Shown: positions 38,871 through 46,065 of the stretch, piece after piece
Layout of the letters: each line of letters starts with the position of its first letter
Numbering within the stretch: the stretch's first letter is position 1
Origin: Pontibacillus litoralis JSM 072002
GTDB taxonomy: Bacteria; Bacillota; Bacilli; Bacillales; BH030062
Reading direction: 5' to 3'
Assembly: GCF_000775615.1 (NCBI RefSeq)
Contig: NZ_AVPG01000001.1
Span: forward strand, 62,001 to 126,000
DNA length: 64,000 nt
Notes under the pieces: model-generated
Databases searched by the model: none
Seen by the model: the letters and a program-made list of their open reading frames with translations, nothing else
Told to the model about the DNA's origin: nothing
Translations under genes and position numbers: made by a program

Positions 38871-39371
38871 TTACACTTGTTTTATTACATTCATTATGGT
38901 TTGTACGGTTTCTTCTAGCCCCTTGTCATCCGTTTCAATGACATGTTGTCCCCATCTACGGTACACTGGTAAGCGTTGTTCATATAATGCATGTCGCTTT
39001 TGCAAATCTTGATTCCATAACGGGCGACTACTATCTACTTGTAATCTATTTGCAATCGTAGCAAAGTCCGCGTGCAAATAAATAACTACGCCATTTTCAT
39101 CCATAATTTTTTGGTTTCTTTCTCTTTCTACAATTCCTCCACCTGTTGCAATGATGCTCGGTTCTCTCGATATATTTTGCAATACAGCTGTTTCTATATC
39201 TCGAAATCTATCCTCCCCTTGTTCAGCAAAAATGTCTGAAATAGATTGTTGTGCCTTCTGTTCAACCAATGTATCTGTATCAATAAATGGAACAGATAAT
39301 TGCCCGGCACACATTTTGCCCACAGACGACTTCCCGCTGCCCATAAATCCTATTAAATATACAGGTCTCAC
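38871..39371 (-). CDS. aroK: Shikimate kinase
   Basis: 166 residues with Walker A GFMGSGKSSVGK, the shikimate-binding DTDTLVE and RDIE, and ATGGGIVER. It phosphorylates shikimate on the route to aromatic amino acids. Start GTG 39371 behind GGAGGAATC. It is between comG and yqhG, as aroK in B. subtilis. Confidence 0.97.
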   Translation of the reverse strand: MRPVYLIGFMGSGKSSVGKMCAGQLSVPFIDTDTLVEQKAQQSISDIFAEQGEDRFRDIETAVLQNISREPSIIATGGGIVERERNQKIMDENGVVIYLHADFATIANRLQVDSSRPLWNQDLQKRHALYEQRLPVYRRWGQHVIETDDKGLEETVQTIMNVIKQV

Positions 39372-39522
39372 TGTGATTCCTCCAATCAGTTATTAACACA
39401 TCATTATAACGAAAAAGACGCAAAATCGGTTCATATAAATTTTTTTATTTTTTTTTATCAAAAAAAGAAGGATTCACAAAGTTCATGTCGAAATAGAATA
39501 ACGCACCAAAAAAGGAGGTGTT

Positions 39523-40539
39523 ATGGAATACATGAATGCTGCTAATCAATCTCACATGATATTAGCATCTGCGACTTCTCTTCACGCTTCTGATATCCAC
39601 TTTTGTCCTTACGGTGATTACGTTTATATTTATTACCGTATCCACGGTGTTCGTCATCCCAGGCAAACCATTACCCTCGCCCAATATACTCCACTGCTTT
39701 CTTACTTAAAATTCATCTCTGGCATGGATATTGGCGAGATGTTAACACCGCAAAATGGTGTCACTACCTTTCATCAAGGAGAGAAAGCCTATGCGCTACG
39801 CCTTTCCACATTACCAATTCAGGAAACCGAAAGTCTAGCTATACGAATTTTACCTCAGCAACAAATCCCTAATTTGGACGATTTATTTTTATTCCCTTAC
39901 CAATTGCAACGCATGAAAGCCTGGATTAGCCACACTGCTGGATTGATTCTCCTCACAGGGCCGACAGGGTGTGGGAAGACGACCACTTTATACGCACTAC
40001 TCCAAGCGATGCTGAGAGAACGTTCCTTTCAAACCATTACATTAGAAGACCCCATTGAAAACCAATTAGAAGACATTTTACAAGTGCAAGTTAATGAAAA
40101 AGCAGGTATGGATTATAACGCTGGTTTAAAAGCAGCACTAAGGCATGATCCAGACATTATTATGGTTGGGGAAATTAGAGATGCCGCTACTGCTCACTTC
40201 GCCATCCGAGCAGCTCAAACAGGGCATTTAGTACTCTCTAGCCTTCATGCAAAAAACGCGTATGGAACTATTTTTCGTTTGCTTGAAATGGGAATTAAGA
40301 AAACCGATTTACAACAAACATTGCTTGCTGTGGCATCCCAACAACTTATCCCATTACTTCCATCTGGCAATAAGGAAGGTCCTCTTCACCGTGCAGCCAT
40401 TGCTGAATTGTTAGAAGGTCACCATTTAGAACAAGCATTTCAAGGGATATCACCTTATAACAATCCGCATTACCCTTCTTTTGACGCATTGAGGAGGAAA
40501 GCCTATGCACTTGGCTTCATCGATCAAGCAACACTTTAA
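39523..40539 (+). CDS. comGA: Competence pilus assembly ATPase ComGA
   Basis: 338 residues. Walker A is GPTGCGKTTTLY, the Asp box TLEDPIENQ, Walker B MVGEIRDAATA and the His box AQTGHLVLSSLHAKN. A hexameric secretion-type ATPase at the membrane that drives assembly of the DNA-uptake pilus. Start behind AAAGGAGGTG. First gene of the seven-gene operon. A TTCACA-N17-GAATAA pair is its only visible promoter candidate. Confidence 0.96.
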   Translation: MEYMNAANQSHMILASATSLHASDIHFCPYGDYVYIYYRIHGVRHPRQTITLAQYTPLLSYLKFISGMDIGEMLTPQNGVTTFHQGEKAYALRLSTLPIQETESLAIRILPQQQIPNLDDLFLFPYQLQRMKAWISHTAGLILLTGPTGCGKTTTLYALLQAMLRERSFQTITLEDPIENQLEDILQVQVNEKAGMDYNAGLKAALRHDPDIIMVGEIRDAATAHFAIRAAQTGHLVLSSLHAKNAYGTIFRLLEMGIKKTDLQQTLLAVASQQLIPLLPSGNKEGPLHRAAIAELLEGHHLEQAFQGISPYNNPHYPSFDALRRKAYALGFIDQATL

Positions 40540-41566
40540 AACGGTACGCTCTTCTACCATTTCCGTTGACCGACAAATTTTGTTGTTACAGCGTCTATCT
40601 CATTTGTTAAGAAGAGGATATTCGCTCGTCGATGCCCTACACATATTACACTACGATCCGAAGCTCCAAAGCATTACCTTCACTTTAAAAGAAAAACTAT
40701 TAGCTGGATTACCCCTTCACTCTGCTATGGAACAATTACACTTTTCTAAGTACGTCATCTCTTATTTACAGTTCTCCAATAGCTATGGAAACTTAGAAGA
40801 AGCATTGCGACAAAGTAGTATACTATTAGAAAAACAACTAACCTTTAAACAAAGAGTGCAAAAATCGCTACAATATCCAGCCGTCCTCCTATTTATTATG
40901 GTAGCCCTGCTCATCTTCGTTAAGTCCCTTTTACTCCCTTCTTTTATCGATTTATTTCACTCCATAGACATAGGAGATAATTCCTTACTTCCTATATTAA
41001 GTGGCATAAATATCATTTTGTACACCCTTTTGTTCACAATTCTTTTTATCACACTTGCTGCGATTACATGGAAATACGTCTCTCCACACTTATCTTTACA
41101 CACTCGTCTTGACCTTTACGAACGAATCCCCTTTTGTTCTACCTTTATACAATTACAAACAACATTTATGTTTTCTTATCATTTAAGCACCTTATTAGCT
41201 ACTGGTTTATCCATCCAAAAAAGCTTACGCATCATCCAAATGCAAAACCATTTTCCTATTTTACAATGGTATGCAACATCATTGGAGGAGCAACTACTAG
41301 AAGGAAAGCCACTTCACACGCTCATCTACCAATACCCTTTCTTCAAACAAGACTTAGCGTCTATTTTTGAACGTAATCAAAGTGAAGGAAGACTTGAGCT
41401 TGATTTAGAAATGTACGCCCAATGGATGATGGAAGAATCACAACATAAACTTTATTCTTTCATCAAGTGGATTCAACCAACCATGTTTGCTTTTTTAGCC
41501 TTATTAATTATGGCTATATATGGATCCATTATGATGCCACTTTTTCAATGGATGAATCAACTATAG
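40505..41566 (+). CDS. comGB: Competence membrane platform protein ComGB
   Basis: 353 residues of the GspF/PilC family, with two repeats each having long helices and membrane segments (about 130-150, 170-195 and 325-350). It forms the inner-membrane platform under the pseudopilus. ATG 40505 lies six bases behind GAGGAGGAAA and overlaps comGA by 35 bases. About 30 residues longer than B. subtilis ComGB. Confidence 0.94.
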   Translation: MHLASSIKQHFKTVRSSTISVDRQILLLQRLSHLLRRGYSLVDALHILHYDPKLQSITFTLKEKLLAGLPLHSAMEQLHFSKYVISYLQFSNSYGNLEEALRQSSILLEKQLTFKQRVQKSLQYPAVLLFIMVALLIFVKSLLLPSFIDLFHSIDIGDNSLLPILSGINIILYTLLFTILFITLAAITWKYVSPHLSLHTRLDLYERIPFCSTFIQLQTTFMFSYHLSTLLATGLSIQKSLRIIQMQNHFPILQWYATSLEEQLLEGKPLHTLIYQYPFFKQDLASIFERNQSEGRLELDLEMYAQWMMEESQHKLYSFIKWIQPTMFAFLALLIMAIYGSIMMPLFQWMNQL

Positions 41567-41577
41567 GAGGATGTCTC

Positions 41578-41886
41578 ATGTTAAAAAATGAACGAGGTTT
41601 TACCTTAATTGAAATGCTTATCGTGTTAATGATCATATCCTTGCTACTTCTCATTACTATACCAAATATTACAAAAAACAATAATGTCGTGGAATCTAAA
41701 TCATGTGAAGCTTATATCCAAATGGTTGAAACACAAGTTCAGACTTACAAAATGGATCAAGGACAATTACCTACTACAATTGATGATCTTGTTGACCAAC
41801 AATATTTAGACCAAGCAACATGCCCTAGCGGCGAAGGCTTACAAATTGATGAAGATGGAAACGTCACGATTGTTGCTACGCCGTAG
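41578..41886 (+). CDS. comGC: Major competence pseudopilin ComGC
   Basis: 102 residues from ATG 41578 behind ATAGGAGGATG. The prepilin site is ERG-FTLIEMLIVLMIISLLLL, cut by ComC before F with Glu at +5. Two cysteines (SKSC, ATCPSG) could form the intramolecular disulfide known for ComGC. It is the main subunit of the DNA-uptake pilus. Confidence 0.96.
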   Translation: MLKNERGFTLIEMLIVLMIISLLLLITIPNITKNNNVVESKSCEAYIQMVETQVQTYKMDQGQLPTTIDDLVDQQYLDQATCPSGEGLQIDEDGNVTIVATP

Positions 41887-42331
41887 AAATCAATATAACA
41901 ACCATAGAGGATTTACTTTACTCGAATTACTTGCCGTATTAAGCATTGCTTCCCTACTCTTGGCCATTTCTATCCCTTTATCGAATCATCTTCAAATGAA
42001 GCATGAAGAAAAATTATTTCTTAAACAATTTCAAGCAGATATTTTATTTATACAGCAACAAACAATGACAACAGGTATAAGGCATTCTCTAACATTTGTT
42101 AATGATCATACGTACAAATTATACACATACCAGCAAGGACAGGAGATTATTGGGGAAGTTGTGCTACCTTCACATATGACCGTTCAAACACTAACTTCAT
42201 CTTCAACCATACAATTTAACGAAAAAGGGACGGTTTTACGGCCGGGTACCTTATACTTTCATTCCCCTAACACAACTTATAAAGCCGTATTTACAATCGG
42301 AAAGGGACGATGTTATGTCACAAAACTATAA
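41849..42331 (+). CDS. comGD: Minor competence pseudopilin ComGD
   Basis: About 160 residues with prepilin motif HRG-FTLLELLAVLSIASLLLA and a C-terminal region ending GKGRCYVTKL as ComGD. The start is uncertain: ATG at 41849 or 41855 and TTG at 41870 all precede the motif, none with a strong ribosome site; it overlaps comGC by about 38 bases. Confidence 0.9.
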   Translation: MKMETSRLLLRRRNQYNNHRGFTLLELLAVLSIASLLLAISIPLSNHLQMKHEEKLFLKQFQADILFIQQQTMTTGIRHSLTFVNDHTYKLYTYQQGQEIIGEVVLPSHMTVQTLTSSSTIQFNEKGTVLRPGTLYFHSPNTTYKAVFTIGKGRCYVTKL

Positions 42332-42662
42332 TGGGTTTATATCCCTGACTAGCTTATACTCTTTCTCCCTCTTTCTTATCCTATCGTTAAGTTTATTACC
42401 GATTGTTGCTACTATACAAGCAGAGCAATCCTTTTTACAAGAAGAACGACACGTAGTACATGCGTTAGCCAACGAACTACAACAAGCGTTATATTATAAA
42501 AAAGAAGCATTTCCTTTTGTCATATCAACCACTATTTCCTCTGAACCTGTCACCATATCGTTTACAATCGATGGTGAAATGATAAAGGGGTGTGCACACT
42601 GGAGTACGATACGCCATGAAGAGAGGAAAGAGTGTTTATATGGAAAACTCTATGTACAATAA
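42315..42662 (+). CDS. comGE: Minor competence pseudopilin ComGE
   Basis: 115 residues, equal to B. subtilis ComGE, with a short leader ending NG before FISLTSLYSFSLFLILSLSLLP. The usual Glu at +5 is Thr here. Two cysteines are near the C-terminus. ATG 42315 lies behind GGAAAGGGACG and overlaps comGD. Identified mainly by place and architecture. Confidence 0.85.
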   Translation: MSQNYNGFISLTSLYSFSLFLILSLSLLPIVATIQAEQSFLQEERHVVHALANELQQALYYKKEAFPFVISTTISSEPVTISFTIDGEMIKGCAHWSTIRHEERKECLYGKLYVQ

Positions 42663-43146
42663 TGGGTTTACGTTAATAGAAACATTATTCGCTTTATTCG
42701 TGACGACTCTCATTCTTTTGACCTTACCTTTATATGTAAAGCAAATTTCGACCTATCAACCTTACGAAACCATTACAGACTTCGAAGTGTACCAATTGTT
42801 TCATTTTATTTCTTTAGATTTAACAAACACCGCTTATTTTATTGAAGGGGAGGAAGGGATCGACTTGTATCAAGTAAATGGAGATGTCATTTCTATTGAA
42901 CAATACGGGACCTCGATTCGTAGAAGAGTCAATCGAAAAGGTCACGAATTGCTAGTTCATGGCGTAGCAAACTTTCAAGTTCATTTGCCACGCCAACATG
43001 TGATGAAATTAACAGTAACCTCAGAAAGGGGGATTACGTATACTAAATATCACTCAATCCCACCGAAAAGAGAAAGGATTCGCACTACCTTTCGTTTTGT
43101 CCATCCTCGCTCTTCTCTTTCTGCTCCTTTCCTTTATGCTGCATGA
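42640..43146 (+). CDS. comGF: Minor competence pseudopilin ComGF
   Basis: 168 residues with prepilin motif NNG-FTLIETLFALFVTTLILL and the ComGF block SIRRRVNRKGHELLVHGVA. Start ATG 42640 is chosen (weak GGAAAG); ATG 42655 also precedes the motif. The C-terminal 30 residues (from HSIPPKR) go beyond the family end and are read from DNA that also encodes the ComGG N-terminus. Confidence 0.88.
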   Translation: MENSMYNNGFTLIETLFALFVTTLILLTLPLYVKQISTYQPYETITDFEVYQLFHFISLDLTNTAYFIEGEEGIDLYQVNGDVISIEQYGTSIRRRVNRKGHELLVHGVANFQVHLPRQHVMKLTVTSERGITYTKYHSIPPKRERIRTTFRFVHPRSSLSAPFLYAA

Positions 43147-43405
43147 ATATTCCACTAACCAAAAATTAACGGAAAATGAAAAAGAACAAATTACCTTATC
43201 CACCTTATATCAAATGGCCGAGGTCGATGCTATGAAAGAAATGGAACGAATCGATCAAGAACAGTCGTTTCAACGCACGTTTCAATATCCTTCTGGTCAT
43301 GCGCAAATAGATGGAACCTTACTAAGTGATCAGTGGGCAATACAGTACACGCTTATAACGCAGCAAGGTTCCAAAAAACGCATGGTTCAGCACATCCCTT
43401 TATAA
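43040..43405 (+). CDS. comGG: Minor competence pseudopilin ComGG, apparent AUA start
   Basis: The frame open since the stop at 43016 reads RILNITQSHRKEKGFALPFV and on to 43405. KGFALPFVL plus the hydrophobic stretch is the ComGG-type pseudopilin N-terminus, but no ATG, GTG or TTG precedes it. ATA at 43040 lies seven bases after AAAGGGGG and gives 121 residues, near the 124 of B. subtilis ComGG. A TTG at 43097 would remove the processing site. Either AUA is used, or the start has mutated. Confidence 0.75.
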   Translation: MLNITQSHRKEKGFALPFVLSILALLFLLLSFMLHEYSTNQKLTENEKEQITLSTLYQMAEVDAMKEMERIDQEQSFQRTFQYPSGHAQIDGTLLSDQWAIQYTLITQQGSKKRMVQHIPL

Positions 43406-43478
43406 GCAAACATAACGATAAAAACTAAATTATGTATAACTTGCTAAGAGTGAAGCACAATATGTTTGTAACCTATTT

Positions 43479-43550
43479 TGGGCTATAGCCAAGCGGTAAG
43501 GCAGCGGTTTTTGGTACCGTTATTCGCTGGTTCGAATCCAGCTAGCCCAG
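43479..43550 (+). tRNA. tRNA-Gln (UUG anticodon)
   Basis: A 72-base cloverleaf: acceptor TGGGCTA pairs with TAGCCCA, the anticodon loop TTTTGGT in stem GCGGT/ACCGT gives anticodon TTG, and the T arm is CTGGTTCGAATCCAG. CCA is not encoded. It stands alone between comGG and yqgY, as does a tRNA-Gln gene near comG in Bacillus. Confidence 0.95.
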
Positions 43551-43625
43551 TTACAAACAATTCTTCGAAATTAGGATAAGCGATGAAAAAATAGCATCCT
43601 TGATGATAAGGTTTTCATGAACACA

Positions 43626-43654
43626 TTTACAATTTCGCAACAGTCGTATATAAT
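43626..43654 (+). promoter_or_regulatory. Sigma-A promoter of yqgY
   Basis: TTTACA, a 17-base spacer and TATAAT, 42 bases before the ATG. The rest of 43551-43696 holds nothing else I can support. Confidence 0.7.
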
Positions 43655-43696
43655 TACCATGATAAGTAACCTTGTTATTAAAGGAGGGGGATTGGG

Positions 43697-43939
43697 ATGG
43701 ATCGCATGTTTCGCGTCCTTGCCTTTTGGACAGGTATCTTCACAGTTATGTTTTTTGTAGGAGAAATGATTGACGCAACCATCATATTCTTAGTACAAAC
43801 CGTATTCTTTCTTGCGGTAAGCTATCTTAAACTGTCTGAGCGTATGTACATGTACATATTTGGAGGTTATTTGACAGTGTTCTTTATCGGTTTTACCGTT
43901 TATAGTTCTTTTTTCTTAACTCCATCGTTCGGACACTAA
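43697..43939 (+). CDS. yqgY: DUF2626 membrane protein YqgY
   Basis: 80 residues with three predicted membrane helices (about 7-24, 28-45 and 50-72), starting MDRMFRVLAFWTGIFT. The family is restricted to Bacilli, of unknown function, and sits next to yqgX. Ribosome site AAAGGAGGGGG. Confidence 0.88.
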   Translation: MDRMFRVLAFWTGIFTVMFFVGEMIDATIIFLVQTVFFLAVSYLKLSERMYMYIFGGYLTVFFIGFTVYSSFFLTPSFGH

Positions 43940-43947
43940 AAAGAAAA

Positions 43948-43980
43948 ACATCGACATCTTAAAATAGATGCCGATGTTTT
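43948..43980. terminator. Bidirectional terminator between yqgY and yqgX
   Basis: AACATCG(A)CATCT and AGATG(C)CGATGTT form a stem followed by TTTTTT between convergent genes. Confidence 0.8.
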
Positions 43981-43981
43981 T

Positions 43982-44608
43982 TTATGTTAAAAATGGGTTC
44001 GATTGTTTTTCTATTTCAATCGTCGTTTTTGGCCCATGACCAGGATAGATAGTCATCCGGTCTTCTAGTGAAAAAAGCTGTTTTTCAATACTTGTAATCA
44101 ATGTAGCCGTATCTCCACCTGGCAAATCTGTTCGCCCAATTCCACCAGCAAACAACGTATCTCCCACAATGGCAAAACCTTCTTTAGCAAAAATGAAAGA
44201 AACACTACCGGGTGAATGACCTGGTGTATGGCGAACCTCAAAATGGAATGGACTTATTTCCATTTTTCCTGGTTGAAGAAGGTGCTCCGCTTTATTTGCT
44301 GAAATGGTTGACGTAACCATACTAAACATGGCTGAACCATTTAAATCAGGGTTACTAAGCCACTCTTGCTCCTCTTGATGCACATACACTTCAATCTGAT
44401 AATGATTTCTTACTGCATCAACTGCTCCAATGTGATCAAAATGAGCATGCGTTAATAAAATAGCGACAGGTTTTACATTTCGCCGTTCAATCATTCGAAT
44501 TAGCTTATCTGCTTCATCCCCTGGGTCAACAATTAATGCTTGCTCCCCTTCCATAATTAAATAACAATTGGTTCCTAATGTTCCTAATGGTAACTGTTCG
44601 ATTTCCAC
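43982..44608 (-). CDS. yqgX: Metallo-beta-lactamase-fold hydrolase YqgX (glyoxalase II-like)
   Basis: 208 residues with the metal motif THAHFDHIGA, further ligands in HTPGHSPGSV, VGDTLFAGGIGRTDL and YPGHGPKTTI. Family members hydrolyse thioesters such as S-lactoyl-thiols. Start is GTG 44608 behind GAGGGAAT. Substrate unproven. Confidence 0.92.
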   Translation of the reverse strand: MEIEQLPLGTLGTNCYLIMEGEQALIVDPGDEADKLIRMIERRNVKPVAILLTHAHFDHIGAVDAVRNHYQIEVYVHQEEQEWLSNPDLNGSAMFSMVTSTISANKAEHLLQPGKMEISPFHFEVRHTPGHSPGSVSFIFAKEGFAIVGDTLFAGGIGRTDLPGGDTATLITSIEKQLFSLEDRMTIYPGHGPKTTIEIEKQSNPFLT

Positions 44609-44849
44609 CTAAATTCCCTCCTAATATGTACCTTCGTCATGTTTGGAAGCGATTACTCCCTTTGGTACCAGTTCATTTCTCTCTTTCCCATATGTTCACA
44701 ATTAAATTAAGAAATCTCTCATTAATAACTCGACAAACTGGAAAAAGTCGTTTAGAATGTATGAGTAGAAAAGAAAAGATACATATTATTTATAATAGTA
44801 AACAAGCTTGCCGTTTTCAACGGTAGATATACAAAAGGGGGTTTGGAAG

Positions 44850-45023
44850 ATGGTATTAGCTATTATGCTGTTACTTGTTACAATTCTTTGTATCATTGCA
44901 TTTTTCCGTGAGCTTAAAACAAGAAATTTCTTTGCAGTTGCGTTTGCAGGTGTATCAACTTTAGCATTCGGCTTCTTCTCCATTATGACGCTTATTTCTC
45001 CATTTATTGGTGGAGGTCAATAA
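44850..45023 (+). CDS. DUF2759 small membrane protein (YqgW-like)
   Basis: 57 residues from ATG 44850 behind GGGGGTTTGGAAG, with two hydrophobic helices (about 2-20 and 28-48) joined by RELKTRNF and ending FIGGGQ. It matches the DUF2759/YqgW family by place and shape. Function unknown. Confidence 0.8.
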   Translation: MVLAIMLLLVTILCIIAFFRELKTRNFFAVAFAGVSTLAFGFFSIMTLISPFIGGGQ

Positions 45024-45052
45024 AAAACTATAAAAGCATAACATCTGTATGT

Positions 45053-45085
45053 AAATCCTAGCTATTGTACTAGCTAGGATTTTTT
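45053..45085 (+). terminator. Terminator after the DUF2759 gene
   Basis: AAATCCTAGCT and AGCTAGGATTT pair around TTGTACT-like loop bases and are followed by TTTT. Confidence 0.85.
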
Positions 45086-45117
45086 ACATTTATCTTTGCT
45101 TTTTCCCTTATCTCTAT

Positions 45118-45963
45118 TTACTGAATACTTTCTAGGCAAATCGATTCAACCTCTTTATACAATTGTGGGAACGTTGATATTGGTAACGGATTAATACCTT
45201 TTCCTACTTCAACAGTATAACCTTCACTCGAATATTCATGTATGATCCAGTCCTTGTATCCACCGTGACTATCCACTGTTTGAATTGGTACATACCCACT
45301 CTTACTCGCTAAAGCATGTACGGTATGAAGTGAAGATGCTGGTTCTTTTCCATTATACCCCCAATAAATTACATTACCTTGAGTATGAAACGCTAATACC
45401 CGGTGAAATTTTTTTCTCCGCATTAATTGATACATAGCAATCGATTCTGGTTCTGATAAAGGAGCGTAACCTGGAAAATCGCGAAATGTCGGTGCTTTAG
45501 GTTTTCTTCGTTGCTCTAACTCCCACTGGGCCGGAAACTGATTATTCAAATCCACCCCGCGAATATTAGCTTTCCAAGACGTAAAGGTACGATGATTATG
45601 CCTGTTATTGATCTCTTCGACAAATGATTGATACGCTCCTGCAGCAACCGAACCATGATGAACTAAATCCACACCATCAGGATTTACCATAGGCACTACA
45701 GAAAGGCTTATGTGCTCGAGTAGTTCTTCATTTTCCGTTAACGCTCTACCAACAGTCCGTAATGCTTTCATGAGTAGTAATGAGGTAACCCACTCATTTG
45801 CATGAAAGGAGCCGTTCCAATGAATTAGACGAGCCCCCTTTCCTATACTCAACTCATAGATTGGTTTATGTAAAATAGAATGGCCTATGTCCTGTACATG
45901 GATATTAGGAAATGTAGTGACTAATTCATCAATTTCTGTCCGTAATGCACCAAAATCATACAC
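45118..45963 (-). CDS. M14-family zinc carboxypeptidase (YqgT-like, no LysM)
   Basis: 281 residues that are all catalytic domain. Zinc ligands are in HWNGSFHANEWV (H and E) and AFHTQGNVIYW (H), with the base Glu in YTVEVGKG. It is like the catalytic half of YqgT, a gamma-D-glutamyl-L-diamino acid endopeptidase acting on spore or cell-wall peptides, but the two LysM modules of YqgT are missing and no signal peptide is visible. Start GTG 45963 behind AAGGAG. Confidence 0.88.
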   Translation of the reverse strand: MYDFGALRTEIDELVTTFPNIHVQDIGHSILHKPIYELSIGKGARLIHWNGSFHANEWVTSLLLMKALRTVGRALTENEELLEHISLSVVPMVNPDGVDLVHHGSVAAGAYQSFVEEINNRHNHRTFTSWKANIRGVDLNNQFPAQWELEQRRKPKAPTFRDFPGYAPLSEPESIAMYQLMRRKKFHRVLAFHTQGNVIYWGYNGKEPASSLHTVHALASKSGYVPIQTVDSHGGYKDWIIHEYSSEGYTVEVGKGINPLPISTFPQLYKEVESICLESIQ

Positions 45964-46024
45964 GTATCATTCTCCTTTCCTGTTTCTTTCCATATATATG
46001 ACGAAGCAAACTATTTAACTACAA

Positions 46025-46053
46025 GAAAACTCACCACTTCATGTGATGAGTCT
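46025..46053 (-). terminator. Terminator after the LtaS-type gene
   Basis: ACTCATCAC and GTGGTGAGT pair around ATGAA on the minus strand, followed by TTTTC, 13 bases after the stop. Confidence 0.7.
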
Positions 46054-46065
46054 TCTAAAAAACGT

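Noticed and set aside
39400-39470. ComK box (AAAA-N5-TTTT pairs) before comGA
   Set aside because: The region is A- and T-rich but no properly spaced pair of AT boxes is present; AAAATCGGTTCAT only partly fits.
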